A stretch of 64,000 bases of DNA from Maridesulfovibrio ferrireducens (GTDB lineage Bacteria > Desulfobacterota > Desulfovibrionia > Desulfovibrionales > Desulfovibrionaceae). Every line of letters starts with the position of its first letter. Within the stretch, counting starts at the first letter, position 1. Below the pieces are notes generated by a model. That model made no database searches. It saw only the letters and a list, made by a program, of their open reading frames with translations, and was not told where the DNA came from. The translations under genes were made by a program, and so were the position numbers. Of this stretch, positions 1 through 9,665 are shown one piece after another. The DNA lies in assembly GCF_900101105.1 (NCBI RefSeq), contig NZ_FNGA01000005.1, positions 124,001-188,000 of the forward strand. The letters run 5' to 3'.

Positions 1-756
1 TTTAGGGCAATATTCAAGAGTAATCAGGCGCGGTTCATCAATACTTCCTTTAAAAACGGAAGCATAAGCCCCCATCCCCTTATCAATGATTTCCTTGCGT
101 TTCATGGCCTTAAATTTAAAGCCGTATTTTTTTGCAAGCTTCTTTGCTTCTTCGGCAAGAAAAACCGGATTTGCAATATTCGGAGGAGAATTAACCAAAT
201 CACGGGCATAGGAGACCGCTTCTCCAACAGTCTGTCCTTTATGGATAGCTTCAATAAAAGTCTCGGAAGGTTCAGCGTCTGTCAACATTTTAACGACTTC
301 GGGCAGCGCGGCATTATCTTCTTTTTTAGTCTTAAACTCATCATATGAATAAAGCCCGCTCATTGCAGCAGCGACGAAATGTTCGTGCATATCCTCAAGA
401 ACGATACCTTCAAAAGCGGACAGCGGAGCACCGACAATTCTGAATTTCAACTCCCGGCATTTACAAAAAGCCGAGGACACAGCCTGACTGAACTGCTCAA
501 TTCCAAACTCATTCTTATCGCCGAGCCCTACAATCATAACCCGCTGAATTGAAGTGGAAGAACCGTAAATTACAGTTGTACTGCCGAGTTCTCCAGTAAA
601 ATCAGTGAGCCCCGGAGAACCTGCCACCCAGTCTGCCTGCGTCGTTATCCATTTGGAAAATCCGGGCAGAAACTCTTCTGAACCCTTAAATGCGAAAAAA
701 ATTACAGCATCAGCAGACCATGCGGACGCTGGTTCAACTACAATATTAAATTCCAT
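1..756 (-). CDS. pepA: Leucyl aminopeptidase (M17), N-terminal part, cut by window edge
   Basis: The visible 252 codons read without a stop to base 1, so the C-terminal metal-binding catalytic domain lies outside the window. M17 aminopeptidases are cytosolic hexameric di-metal enzymes that remove N-terminal residues from peptides. The segment ARDLVNSPPN near residue 181 and the following run ending in PRLITLEYCPK are typical of the start of the M17 catalytic domain, and the first ~165 residues fit the family's N-terminal domain. I chose the ATG at 756 because GGAGAGG lies a few bases upstream; an in-frame ATG at 770 lacks this. It lies 44 bases downstream of the binding-protein gene on the same strand. 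Confidence 0.85.
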   Translation of the reverse strand, partial: MEFNIVVEPASAWSADAVIFFAFKGSEEFLPGFSKWITTQADWVAGSPGLTDFTGELGSTTVIYGSSTSIQRVMIVGLGDKNEFGIEQFSQAVSSAFCKCRELKFRIVGAPLSAFEGIVLEDMHEHFVAAAMSGLYSYDEFKTKKEDNAALPEVVKMLTDAEPSETFIEAIHKGQTVGEAVSYARDLVNSPPNIANPVFLAEEAKKLAKKYGFKFKAMKRKEIIDKGMGAYASVFKGSIDEPRLITLEYCPK

Positions 757-800
757 TTCCCTCTCCGGCATTTATTTGATGAGTGAACAAAAAATCCATT

Positions 801-1928
801 TTAATTGGGAGAAACCTGCTCAACAAAAGAAAAAGTTCCATTGCTAAAACGTACAATATCAACAGTTTTATTAGGAACTCTTACACCTTCAGGATAACTG
901 ATATCTCCAGTAACACCCTTAAATCCGACAGTTGCCGATAAAGCGGCCCTGATTGCTTCCGTATCGGTAGAACCGGCTCTTGTAATAGCCTGAGCAAGCA
1001 GCATGACGGTGTCGTATCCAAGTGCGGCAAAACCGCTCTCCGGCGCAACTCCGAACATCCTTTTGTAGCTATCCACAAAATCACGGACTTCAGGATCAGG
1101 ATTATCAAACGCAACATGGGTCGCAAAATAAATTGAATGAGCATATTCTTCAGGAATCTTTAATAACCCCGGAGTATCAAACCCGTCACCGGAAACAATC
1201 GGCTGGTTAAATCCGGCTTTACGGGCTTCTGTCACATACCCCGCCGCATCAGGCGGTGTGATGGACATAAAAAGCAGGTCAGGCTTATCCCCTTCCTTTG
1301 GTAGCGGATAAGTGGTGTCTCCGGCATTATACCAGACCTCGTCAACAACAACTCCACCATATTTGCGATATCTACGCTTAAAATACTTAGAAAGAGTTTT
1401 GGCAAACTCACTGGAAACATCTGTCCCGACAAAACAGCGTTCAGTTTTCAATCTGCGCTTTGCAAACTTAGCAATAGCACGGGCCTGCATATTGTCACCA
1501 AAAGCAGTCATAAAAAAGTTTTTGCCGTACATATAAGGTAAATTTTGCATCGTGGCGCCAGCCGTGATGAACACAAGCCCTTTAGTTGTTACAGCAGGAG
1601 CCGCCGCTGTGACGTAGTCAGTATCATTAAGTCCTAAAACCGCGACGATTCCATCCTCATCAGCTATAGATTCAGCTGCGGTTGCAGTTGAATCAAGATT
1701 CGAACGGCAATCTGAGATTATTAAGCTTAATTTTTTACCAAGCACACCGCCTTCACTGTTTATCACATCCCTTGCGAGCTCCATTCCGTGCAGGCCGGGC
1801 TGATCAACTGCCGCCATAGCCCCCGTAAGATTATAAAGAACTCCGATTTTAACGGTATCATCGGCTGCGAATGCGCTACCGAAGCAAAGCCCCAAAGTAA
1901 TCAGACATAAAAGTACTATTTTTTTCAT
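801..1928 (-). CDS. Periplasmic branched-chain amino-acid-type substrate-binding protein
   Basis: This 375-residue protein has a clear Sec signal peptide (MKKIVLLCLITLGLCFGSAFA) followed by the type-1 periplasmic-binding fold of LivK/LivJ receptors: VKIGVLYNLTGAMAAVDQPG at the start, the ELARDVINSEGGVLGKKL segment, and a long two-lobe body. Such proteins deliver leucine, isoleucine, valine or related ligands to an ABC transporter. No LivHMGF permease or ATPase genes lie next to it here, so it is an orphan receptor, or its partners are elsewhere; amide or urea binding is equally possible for this fold. GGAGG precedes the ATG. Confidence 0.85.
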   Translation of the reverse strand: MKKIVLLCLITLGLCFGSAFAADDTVKIGVLYNLTGAMAAVDQPGLHGMELARDVINSEGGVLGKKLSLIISDCRSNLDSTATAAESIADEDGIVAVLGLNDTDYVTAAAPAVTTKGLVFITAGATMQNLPYMYGKNFFMTAFGDNMQARAIAKFAKRRLKTERCFVGTDVSSEFAKTLSKYFKRRYRKYGGVVVDEVWYNAGDTTYPLPKEGDKPDLLFMSITPPDAAGYVTEARKAGFNQPIVSGDGFDTPGLLKIPEEYAHSIYFATHVAFDNPDPEVRDFVDSYKRMFGVAPESGFAALGYDTVMLLAQAITRAGSTDTEAIRAALSATVGFKGVTGDISYPEGVRVPNKTVDIVRFSNGTFSFVEQVSPN

Positions 1929-2071
1929 ATTGCCTCCAAATATTTACAATGCGAAAGCCACACCTGTTTTTACTGCCCACATAAGTAGCAGATATACACA
2001 TGATATTTTTCCAACATTGCAACTGTATTACAAACTCAGCAAATTTAGCAGCTATAATTTAACCGCCAAGC

Positions 2072-3550
2072 TTAATTCTTTGTGCCGAGCTTGGCTTGTT
2101 GAGCTTCAAGAAACCGCTGGAATTTGTTTATTTCTTCTTCTCTTTTTTCAGGAACAGTCGGGGAGTCTGCTTCCTGACGATATCTTTTATCAGCGAGACC
2201 TCTACTGACTGCGGCTTCAGCTCCCAGCCCCTGCCAGCCCGAAGTGTCCTGAGAAAATTTTTGAATATAACTTATCCCCATAAAAGCACGGGTGATTTTA
2301 GTATTATCACGTAATTTCCGCATATCTTTAAATTCAGCTTTTGCAGAAACCTGCCGGATTGATTTATCAAGTGAAACCATTTTTTCCGGCATTTGAAGCG
2401 GCTCGAAAACAGCGCCGTGATTATTTAAAATATGCCCTTTGTCTCCGGCTGTGGCAGGATCGATATAAAAACCGGCATACAATCCGGCTGGATCAAAGAC
2501 TGAAAGATCACACGATAAATCAACACCTACCCCGCAAGTAAGACAGGTAACGTTCCGGTGTCTCGGAATGCTGTCCCGACTCCACCACTCCCCGCTATTA
2601 AGGGGATCGATAATAGTCCTGCCGTTCGCAGGAGCAAATTCATCTATAGGAGAACGCATCAAAGTTCCTGCCATCAACTCGCTTACCTGCGTCCACGCCG
2701 CTACACCTATTATCCCTTTGAAATCCCTGCGCCGTCTTCTAGCCAGCAAAAAAAGCCCTCTATAAAGCTTATCCAGAGTTGTGCCGCCTTCTTCCGTGGA
2801 ATTAAACATCACATACTCGTTAAATCCCCCGGAAATAGTCAAATTGAAAGGAGTCCTGATAAGCACGGACCCCGTATCGTTTTGAGGAACCAGAAAATCT
2901 GCCAGATCATGTCCATCTGTCGGAAGCCAGGCCATAGTTCCGCCGATAGTAATCATCGCGCCGAGAACCTTCATATAATCTTCTGGAACATCTCCGAGTC
3001 CGCCTACTCCGAGAGAATATTCGGTCTGTGAAAATCTACGGGAGAACATGCGCTTTTCAGTTACCCTTGAATGCAGAACCTCCGCCACCGAGCCTATAAC
3101 TTTGAGTTCAGCCTGACTGTTCTCGCCCGGAATAAACTTGAACCCTCCGATGGGAGAATCCATACTTTCGAGATTATCCCAGTTTTCAAGAGCCTGCCGT
3201 TCCCATTGCACGGATTGCAAAAAATTCATGGCCTCACTTTTTGAGACAAAAATATCTAAAGAGCGAGTCATACCGGCAGTATCAAGAACATTTTTACAAT
3301 ATGAACGCAGACCGCAAAGAGCTAACGCCCCTTTTCTAAGGCGTAAAATTTTAAGAGTTCTCACTATGCTGCGAATTCCGGCACTGCTTAAATAACGGAC
3401 ATCGCTCATATCAAACGCCATACAGGCCAGTGATTCTTCCGCTAAAAGATCTGCAAGTACTTTATCGAGCTCTACTGCACCGTAAGCATCTATCCTTTCT
3501 CCTATGCTGACTACAACACTCTCACCGTGTCTGCGAACTGTAATTTCCAT
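2072..3550 (-). CDS. STAS-domain protein with a long uncharacterised C-terminal region
   Basis: Residues 1-115 form a STAS domain of the anti-sigma-factor-antagonist type. The segment MSDVRYLSSAGIRSI carries the Ser pair (S55/S56) at the site phosphorylated in SpoIIAA/RsbV-like proteins. The remaining ~375 residues have no signal peptide or membrane span and include a Gly-rich stretch (GVGGLGDVPEDYMKVLGAM) and a CLTCGVGVD motif; I do not recognise this domain. The context of a partner-switching or phosphatase-regulated sensor is inferred only from the STAS part. AGGAG stands before the ATG. The binding-protein gene lies downstream after 143 bases. Confidence 0.75.
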   Translation of the reverse strand: MEITVRRHGESVVVSIGERIDAYGAVELDKVLADLLAEESLACMAFDMSDVRYLSSAGIRSIVRTLKILRLRKGALALCGLRSYCKNVLDTAGMTRSLDIFVSKSEAMNFLQSVQWERQALENWDNLESMDSPIGGFKFIPGENSQAELKVIGSVAEVLHSRVTEKRMFSRRFSQTEYSLGVGGLGDVPEDYMKVLGAMITIGGTMAWLPTDGHDLADFLVPQNDTGSVLIRTPFNLTISGGFNEYVMFNSTEEGGTTLDKLYRGLFLLARRRRRDFKGIIGVAAWTQVSELMAGTLMRSPIDEFAPANGRTIIDPLNSGEWWSRDSIPRHRNVTCLTCGVGVDLSCDLSVFDPAGLYAGFYIDPATAGDKGHILNNHGAVFEPLQMPEKMVSLDKSIRQVSAKAEFKDMRKLRDNTKITRAFMGISYIQKFSQDTSGWQGLGAEAAVSRGLADKRYRQEADSPTVPEKREEEINKFQRFLEAQQAKLGTKN

Positions 3551-3698
3551 TCTATCACTCCTGCAAAATATCTTTATCTCTCATGATATCAGGTACAAGT
3601 GCAACATAGGCATAACCCGTTCATCTTGTGAAGTTACTTCGAGAAAACCTGTACTATTTTTTCAGGCTCTGCTAATTTAGTTTATAAGAGGACCAGAC

Positions 3699-4625
3699 AT
3701 GAAGAAAGTTATAAATAAATTTATTCCGGACACTGGAACCGGAAAATTCCTCAAGAAAGCCCTTGAGGATAAAAATATGACCATCAAAGATGTTCTTCAT
3801 GGTTATATGTATATACGTTGGCCTAAAGCATATATCGGTGCCGCTTTGGGTGAAAACAATCTTGCCCCGATTGCAGACTTTATTTCAAGTCTTATCGCCA
3901 ACCCCGCCGATAAGACAAAAAGAGAGCAATTGAAAAAAGACTTTGCAGACACGTATCACGGCAAAATCATTATAACTGAAGAAGCCATTAAACTTATACA
4001 TATCGGACGCGAAGTTTCGACAACCCTGCCTGAGAGAGTTTTGCCCTACAGCAAGGCCAGAGACATCGTGCTTAGTGACCCCGATCATATCGTAGCCCTT
4101 GAATGTCCTTGCCGCGCATCCAGAAAGAACCCGTGTCACCCACTCGATGTATGCTTAATTATTGGAGAACCTTTTGCTTCATTTGTTGTAGAAAATCATC
4201 CGGATAAAGCACGGAGCATCACAATAGATGAAGCTGAAAGAACCCTTGAGGCGGAAAATGCAAGAGGCCATGTGCATCACGCATTTTTTAAGGATGTAAT
4301 GCTCGGCAGATTTTATGCAATCTGCAACTGCTGTCCTTGCTGCTGCGGCGCAATGGAGGCGATGAAAAATGGTATTCCCATGCTGGCCCCTTCGGGATAC
4401 ATCGCCATTGTCGACCCGAACAAATGTATCGGATGCGGTCAATGTATGGAATATTGCCCATTCGGAGCTATGAAGGTCCGCGACAAGCGCATGCACATTG
4501 ACCCCAATAAATGTATGGGTTGCGGTGTTTGTGTTAATAAATGTCGAAAGAGTTCGCTGTACTTGGCGAGAAATAAAAAACATCCCGAACCGTTTCTCGT
4601 AGAAAAACTGCTCAAATCATCCTGA
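3699..4625 (+). CDS. 4Fe-4S polyferredoxin-like protein with extra Cys clusters
   Basis: A 308-residue cytosolic protein. The C-terminal third (about residues 242-285) holds two classic ferredoxin motifs, CIGCGQCMEYCP and CMGCGVCVNKC, each expected to bind a [4Fe-4S] cluster, although the second motif lacks the usual Pro after its last Cys (KCRKS). Two further Cys-rich stretches precede it: ECPCRASRKNPCHPLDVC near residue 130 and CNCCPCCCGAMEAM near residue 208. These could hold another cluster or metal. A role in low-potential electron transfer is likely from the family; the redox partner is unknown. It stands alone, convergent with the HD-GYP gene. Confidence 0.8.
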   Translation: MKKVINKFIPDTGTGKFLKKALEDKNMTIKDVLHGYMYIRWPKAYIGAALGENNLAPIADFISSLIANPADKTKREQLKKDFADTYHGKIIITEEAIKLIHIGREVSTTLPERVLPYSKARDIVLSDPDHIVALECPCRASRKNPCHPLDVCLIIGEPFASFVVENHPDKARSITIDEAERTLEAENARGHVHHAFFKDVMLGRFYAICNCCPCCCGAMEAMKNGIPMLAPSGYIAIVDPNKCIGCGQCMEYCPFGAMKVRDKRMHIDPNKCMGCGVCVNKCRKSSLYLARNKKHPEPFLVEKLLKSS

Positions 4626-4643
4626 CTACTGTTTTCTCAAAAA

Positions 4644-4674
4644 AAAAGGCATTGAAATTATTTCAATGCCTTTT
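4644..4674. terminator. Bidirectional rho-independent terminator
   Basis: The arms AAAAGGCATTGAAA and TTTCAATGCCTTTT are a near-perfect inverted repeat with A- and T-runs at both edges. It sits between the convergent ferredoxin and HD-GYP genes. Confidence 0.85.
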
Positions 4675-4697
4675 AAAATTTATATGAATAAAAAAAT

Positions 4698-5804
4698 TTA
4701 GCCGTCAGGGTACATCTTACGCAGTTCAAGAATTTCTTCAAGATTTTCAAAAAATAGATCCGTTAAAACGGGATCAAACTGTCTACCCTTTTCCTGCTCG
4801 AAATAACCTTTGATCTTATCAATTGACCACGCCTTCTTGTATACCCGGTCACAACCCAGAGCATCAAAAACATCGGCAATTCCGGTTATCCGCCCGTAAA
4901 TATTTATATCTTCTCCGGCAAGCCCGCGAGGATAACCCTTACCATCCCAGCGTTCGTGATGCTCATAAGCAACGATTGCAGCGGCTCTAATAATAGGCCG
5001 TTCTGAATGCTTCAAAATTTCATGACCGATAGTAGTATGCGTTTTAATCAAATCAAATTCTTCTGAAGTTAACTTACCGGGTTTGTTAAGCACAGTATCC
5101 GGTATGCCTATCTTTCCTACATCATGCATAGGAGCGGCAAGCTTGAGCAGATTTGCCTCTTCAGGACCAAGCCCAGCCCGCAGTGCCAGAATTCCAGTAT
5201 ATTCAGCGACTCTGCGAACGTGTTTAGCTGTTTCATTTGAACGGGTTTCAACAACTTCGCCAAGAGTCATAATAATTTCTTTCTGAGTCTCAATGACCTC
5301 AACCTGTAAAGCCATCAAGGCATCTTGAGTTTCTTTTCTAACCTTTATTTCACTGCGCAGATCTTCAGTTCTTTTAAGAACTTCTGACTCGAGATGCTCT
5401 TTGTATAATTTATTTTCTTTGATTAAAGCGGCTCTCTCAAGTCCCTGTTTCAAAGCATGTTCAAGAATGCTGAGATCTACAATAGGCTTGGTGACAAAAT
5501 CCCAGGCTCCGAGACGCACAGCTTTTATGGCATCCTGAATAAGACCCGCACCGGAAACAACAAGGATCGGAACATCAGGCTGTTCTTCGCGCACGGCTTT
5601 AAGAACTTCGAATCCGTCAACGCGAGGCATATTTAAATCAACGAGGACGGCGTCAGGTTTCTTTTCCCTGAAAACTTCAAGACCTTCCTCACCATCTCCG
5701 GCATTTAATATATTGAAACCGGAATCGCTGAGATAATCGCTGATTGTTTCGCGCACAAAAGTTTCGTCATCAATAACCAGGATTGTCAATTCAGAATTAT
5801 CCAA
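4698..5804 (-). CDS. Response regulator with HD-GYP c-di-GMP phosphodiesterase domain
   Basis: Residues 1-120 are a CheY-like receiver: acidic pair IDDE, phospho-acceptor D56 in LVDLNMPRVDG, and Lys in FVTKP. A coiled coil (about 130-180) links it to an HD-GYP domain with MHDVGKIGIPD near residue 225 and HHERWDGKGYPRGL near residue 279, so the metal ligands and GYP motif are complete. RpfG-type proteins of this layout hydrolyse cyclic di-GMP when phosphorylated. The cognate kinase is not adjacent. The start is TTG at 5804, with AGAGG six bases upstream. Confidence 0.9.
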   Translation of the reverse strand: MDNSELTILVIDDETFVRETISDYLSDSGFNILNAGDGEEGLEVFREKKPDAVLVDLNMPRVDGFEVLKAVREEQPDVPILVVSGAGLIQDAIKAVRLGAWDFVTKPIVDLSILEHALKQGLERAALIKENKLYKEHLESEVLKRTEDLRSEIKVRKETQDALMALQVEVIETQKEIIMTLGEVVETRSNETAKHVRRVAEYTGILALRAGLGPEEANLLKLAAPMHDVGKIGIPDTVLNKPGKLTSEEFDLIKTHTTIGHEILKHSERPIIRAAAIVAYEHHERWDGKGYPRGLAGEDINIYGRITGIADVFDALGCDRVYKKAWSIDKIKGYFEQEKGRQFDPVLTDLFFENLEEILELRKMYPDG

Positions 5805-5931
5805 CTTCTACCTCTGCGACTTATTAGACTTAATAATTACGATTTAGACCAGTATCAAAACTTATACCAAAAAAAGGAAACTTTTCAAAGAACATATCTA
5901 TCACGTTCACTTTAGAACAGGATAAAAAAAA

Positions 5932-5962
5932 AACGCCGAAAAGGATATTCCTTTTCGGCGTT
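5932..5962 (-). terminator. Rho-independent terminator of ppiB-like gene
   Basis: The 13-bp perfect stem AACGCCGAAAAGG/CCTTTTCGGCGTT, read on the minus strand, is followed by a run of T. It lies 27 bases past the cyclophilin stop. Confidence 0.9.
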
Positions 5963-5989
5963 AAAAACGAACTTGTCAGTAATAAAGAA

Positions 5990-6499
5990 TTAATCTTCAA
6001 AACGGACCATAGAAATGATGCTGATAGGTTCAACTGGCACATCATCCATAGGGCCGTGACTACGAGTGCGCACTTTCTTAATTTTATCTACAGCTTCCAT
6101 TCCATCAACAACCTTACCGAATACACAATATCCCCAACCCTGAGGGTTCTTTGCGGTGTGATTCAGGAAACCGTTATCTTTCACGTTAATGAAAAACTGT
6201 GATGAAGCGGAATGAGGGTCCATGGTACGAGCCATAGCAAGAGTTCCCACTTCATTTTTCAAGCCGTTATCAGCTTCATTCTCAACAGGAGGATTACTTT
6301 TCTTTTCTTTCATTGAAAAGTCAAAACCGCCGCCCTGAACCATGAAGTTATTAATAACTCTATGAAAAATGGTTCCAGCGTAAAAATCTTCGTCCACATA
6401 TTTCAGAAAGTTTGCAACAGTTTTAGGAGCCTTATCTTCGTAAAGCTCAATTAAAACGTCACCTTCAGGTGTTTCCATCATTACCATAGGATTAGCCAT
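5990..6499 (-). CDS. ppiB: Cyclophilin-type peptidyl-prolyl cis-trans isomerase
   Basis: A 169-residue single-domain cyclophilin with no signal peptide, so it acts in the cytoplasm, catalysing cis-trans isomerisation of X-Pro bonds. The core reads VIELYEDKAPKTVANFLKYV, then FHRVINNFMVQGG (catalytic Arg in FHR), then MARTMDPHSASSQFFI. An open frame continues upstream to 6622 but overlaps the DUF401 gene. The ATG at 6499 has GGAGGA about seven bases upstream and begins directly at the conserved fold. It lies 50 bases downstream of the DUF401 gene, possibly co-transcribed. Confidence 0.92.
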   Translation of the reverse strand: MANPMVMMETPEGDVLIELYEDKAPKTVANFLKYVDEDFYAGTIFHRVINNFMVQGGGFDFSMKEKKSNPPVENEADNGLKNEVGTLAMARTMDPHSASSQFFINVKDNGFLNHTAKNPQGWGYCVFGKVVDGMEAVDKIKKVRTRSHGPMDDVPVEPISIISMVRFED

Positions 6500-6549
6500 A
6501 TCGTATTCCTCCAATTTTTTATTTCTTAACCTCGTAAGGTCTGAGTGTA

Positions 6550-7833
6550 CTACACCAAAACGAAAAAGTACGCTACTCCCAGACACAGCAAAGCAAGGCT
6601 GGGAACCACTATCCTTTTCCATGCTGAAAACAAATCTACCTTAAAATACTCACAGGTCAAAAGAAAACATATATGAAGTGGAGAGGCCATCAAGCCTGCA
6701 AAACCGGAGAACATGCAAAGCATAGCCCATGCCGGAAGCTGTGAGGTAATCCCCATAGAATCAACCAGTCCCACAACGAGCGGCATTGCAGCCCCTACAA
6801 AAGCCATCGTAATACCTGCAATAAAGCCTATCAAAAACGGAACAAAAACCGCGGCTGCAATCAAAGCCGCTTCTCCGCCTGCAAGGCGCGAAAGTTCCCC
6901 GACCAATCCACAATCACCGAGTACATCTTTAAATATAAACACACATAGTATCAAAAAGATCATGCTTATAAATCTTTTTTGAACCAGCAAAGAGCAAATA
7001 ATTGCAAATGATCCTGAATTAGAAAATGCCGCACAAATTACAGCTAAAAATAATGCAACAACAATCCCTGCTTCGAATGGAATGTTTGGAGATATAAGAG
7101 AAAAAACACCTTCAAAACACAATGCTCCACCAATTGCCAAAAGAAGTGGCATCCCTTCTTTTACAGCTATTAAGGCGCTGCCCGGTTTAATTTCTACATT
7201 ATCATGAACGCCGTTTTTAAGAGGTAAAATGGAAGGTCTTAAAAAAAAGAAATACCCTAACAGGATACAAGCTAACGATCCGGGAGCAGTATAACTGATA
7301 AATTTAAACACCGGCATTCCGCTTAAGGCCGCCCCGAGAAGCATTCCGGGATATAGCGGCCATGCTAATTCCCACACATGCCTGAACCAGTAATTAATTA
7401 CGACCTTATCTTTATCAGTAACATCAAGCCCTTCTGCGGCTTCACGAATCATAGGTGCAGAAAAAATTGCTCCGCCCGGCATAGGAAGCAATCCGATCAA
7501 AGCCGGAAAAAAGACCAGCCGCAACCGGGGACTTTTAAGGTATCCTGTCAAAGAGTCCATAATTCTTCCGGCCTGCCCGGTACGCTCGAGCAATCCGCTG
7601 AGAAGCATGATCAAGGCAACAATTAAAGCCAGATATATAGTTTTTTCGTCTGTCACCGCGGACTGAACAGTCTGTAACAATGCATCCATTTTCATATCAG
7701 TTACAAGCGCCAGAACAAATCCACCGATAAGCACCGACAACCCCACCCCTAATTTAAATCTGATGCCTATCAGCATACAAATAAAAACAAACAAAATTTT
7801 AAATAAAGGCAGCATGTTAATGAGGGAATCCAT
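6550..7833 (-). CDS. DUF401-family integral membrane protein (putative permease)
   Basis: A very hydrophobic 427-residue protein with about 10-12 predicted membrane spans. The segment ALIGLLPMPGGAIFSAPMI and the repeated Gly/Pro-rich helical hairpins fit DUF401, a family related to ion-transporter-superfamily permeases with broken helices. The substrate is not known for the family and nothing nearby identifies it. GGAG precedes the ATG. It has the length normal for the family. Confidence 0.7.
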   Translation of the reverse strand: MDSLINMLPLFKILFVFICMLIGIRFKLGVGLSVLIGGFVLALVTDMKMDALLQTVQSAVTDEKTIYLALIVALIMLLSGLLERTGQAGRIMDSLTGYLKSPRLRLVFFPALIGLLPMPGGAIFSAPMIREAAEGLDVTDKDKVVINYWFRHVWELAWPLYPGMLLGAALSGMPVFKFISYTAPGSLACILLGYFFFLRPSILPLKNGVHDNVEIKPGSALIAVKEGMPLLLAIGGALCFEGVFSLISPNIPFEAGIVVALFLAVICAAFSNSGSFAIICSLLVQKRFISMIFLILCVFIFKDVLGDCGLVGELSRLAGGEAALIAAAVFVPFLIGFIAGITMAFVGAAMPLVVGLVDSMGITSQLPAWAMLCMFSGFAGLMASPLHICFLLTCEYFKVDLFSAWKRIVVPSLALLCLGVAYFFVLV

Positions 7834-7941
7834 GAAGTGTCTCCAATAAAAAAGTGCGTAAACAATAGTCGTTATAACTCACGCGAAGATAGCACATCCT
7901 GATCAGGCTACTGAACAGTAGCCAGACATAAAAACCAATAA

Positions 7942-9657
7942 CTACTGAACTAAGCTCAAATTTTTCCGGGCTGCTTTATTATCGGGATCGATATCAAGAG
8001 CCTTGCGGAACATCGCACGCGCTTCCGAATTTTCTCCGCGCATGTAATAAAGTATTCCCATATTCACCATTGAATCAGCCAAGCGGGGATCAAGCTCCAA
8101 GGCCTTCTTGTAATCGCGCAGGGCTTCATCCAATTTTCCCTGTTTATGATTAACAATCCCCCGGTTTGCATAGGCAGTAGAATAGTCAGGATTAACCTGT
8201 AAAGCCCGATGATAAAGCTCCATAGCGCTGACCAGCTCTCCGCGTTTACTGTAAATATTCGCAAGATTTGTCATAGCCTTGTAGTGCGAGGGATCGGCTT
8301 TTATTGCAGCTCTGAAATGCTGCGCCGCCTTACCGGATTCTTTTTTACGCTCAAGAAGATTTGCGTAGTTGTAGTGCATATGATGGTTATTTTCGGTCAC
8401 GGACAACGCACGCTCATAAAGAGATTCACTGTTCTGCCAATATCCGGCCTGAGTATATGCTCCTGCCAGCAGAACCAGAACAACTATCGCTCCGGCAGAC
8501 ACTGCAACTTTCGCAGGTATGCACCCTTTTTTTACCAGACAAGCAATCCCGAAACAGATCGCCATATAAAGCCCGATAAAAGGGATATACGCATAACGAT
8601 CAGCCATAGCCTGATCACCGACCTGCACCAGTCCGATAACAGGAACGAGCGTTCCCACATACCAAAACCAGCCCACAGCGACAAAAGGAGCCTTCTTTAT
8701 ATAGCGGATACAAACAGCCGAAACTGCTATTATAAAAAGTGCGGCACAAATAGGTTTCCATATCGCAATGTCCTGCGGATAAGGATAAAAAACTGCCAGA
8801 TCAACAGGAAACACAAGCTCACGCAGGTAGGAAACCCACGAAACAAGCGCATTGGAAAATCGCAAGCCCAAAGGAAATGATTCACTGGACTGCATGGCTC
8901 CGTCGCCCTTCTGCGCCATAAAAGTAAGAACTGAAGACAGCACCGAAAGGAATACCAATGGCAGCTTTTCAACGGCGAGTTTAATAAATTTTGCAACAGG
9001 ATTCTTTTTCAGATCAATCCTGCCGAGAGGCCAGAAATCCAAAAGAAGCAATGCGGCGGGGAGAGTTACAACCATAGGTTTGGCGAGTATGCCCATACCG
9101 GTAAAGAAAAATGTCAGAGCGTAACTGCTCATATTTTTGGACTTCACCCAGTCAAGCCAGCTGATCATACCCAGCAGCCAGAAAAAAGTACAAAGCACAT
9201 CCTTTCGCTCAGAAACCCATGCTACAGATTCAACATGAGCCGGATGCACAGCAAAAAGCGCGGCAACAAAAAAAGACGGAATAAGTCCGCCCTCTTCAAG
9301 CCCGGATGTTGCTTTGAGCAGAAAAAAGAAAAGCAGCAGCACATTAACCAGATGCAGAAAAACATTCACCAGATGGCGCGCTCCGGCAGAATCGCCGAAA
9401 AGCGAGGTGTCGATCATATGTGAAACAACGGTCAGCGGATGATAATTGGAAAGTTGAAAGGAACTGAACGCCCAACTGACATTTTCAGCTGAAACGCCCT
9501 GCATAACCCTTTCATTATCGGTGACGTAACTTGTGTCGTCATAAGTAACCAATTCGAATTTTCCGCACTGGGAATATACAATCAAAACAAGCGCAGCCAG
9601 AATAACTGCCGCCGCCATTCCTTTCCTGAAATCATTATCCGCTATAAAACCGGGCAT
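7942..9657 (-). CDS. Polytopic membrane protein with C-terminal TPR repeats (O-mannosyltransferase-like)
   Basis: About residues 1-400 contain roughly ten membrane spans with YDDTSYVTDNERVMQG and VHPAHVESVAWVSERKDV, motifs seen in the TMTC-like family of glycosyltransferases that combine a GT-C membrane part with TPRs. About residues 410-571 hold four to five TPR units (for example NPDYSTAYANRGIVNHKQGK). Transfer of a lipid-linked sugar to an exported protein is the family-based inference; acceptor and donor are unknown. It starts eight bases after the GT2 gene, which could make the lipid-phosphate sugar donor, so the two probably form one operon. Confidence 0.75.
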   Translation of the reverse strand: MPGFIADNDFRKGMAAAVILAALVLIVYSQCGKFELVTYDDTSYVTDNERVMQGVSAENVSWAFSSFQLSNYHPLTVVSHMIDTSLFGDSAGARHLVNVFLHLVNVLLLFFFLLKATSGLEEGGLIPSFFVAALFAVHPAHVESVAWVSERKDVLCTFFWLLGMISWLDWVKSKNMSSYALTFFFTGMGILAKPMVVTLPAALLLLDFWPLGRIDLKKNPVAKFIKLAVEKLPLVFLSVLSSVLTFMAQKGDGAMQSSESFPLGLRFSNALVSWVSYLRELVFPVDLAVFYPYPQDIAIWKPICAALFIIAVSAVCIRYIKKAPFVAVGWFWYVGTLVPVIGLVQVGDQAMADRYAYIPFIGLYMAICFGIACLVKKGCIPAKVAVSAGAIVVLVLLAGAYTQAGYWQNSESLYERALSVTENNHHMHYNYANLLERKKESGKAAQHFRAAIKADPSHYKAMTNLANIYSKRGELVSAMELYHRALQVNPDYSTAYANRGIVNHKQGKLDEALRDYKKALELDPRLADSMVNMGILYYMRGENSEARAMFRKALDIDPDNKAARKNLSLVQ

Positions 9658-9665
9658 ATCTAGGC

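Noticed and set aside
7906-7923. Eight-base inverted repeat (GGCTACTG/CAGTAGCC) after the TPR gene
   Set aside because: No T-run follows on the transcribed strand, so it cannot be called a terminator with confidence.
8209-8880. Long plus-strand open frame opposite the TPR membrane protein
   Set aside because: Antisense shadow, with no ribosome site or family.
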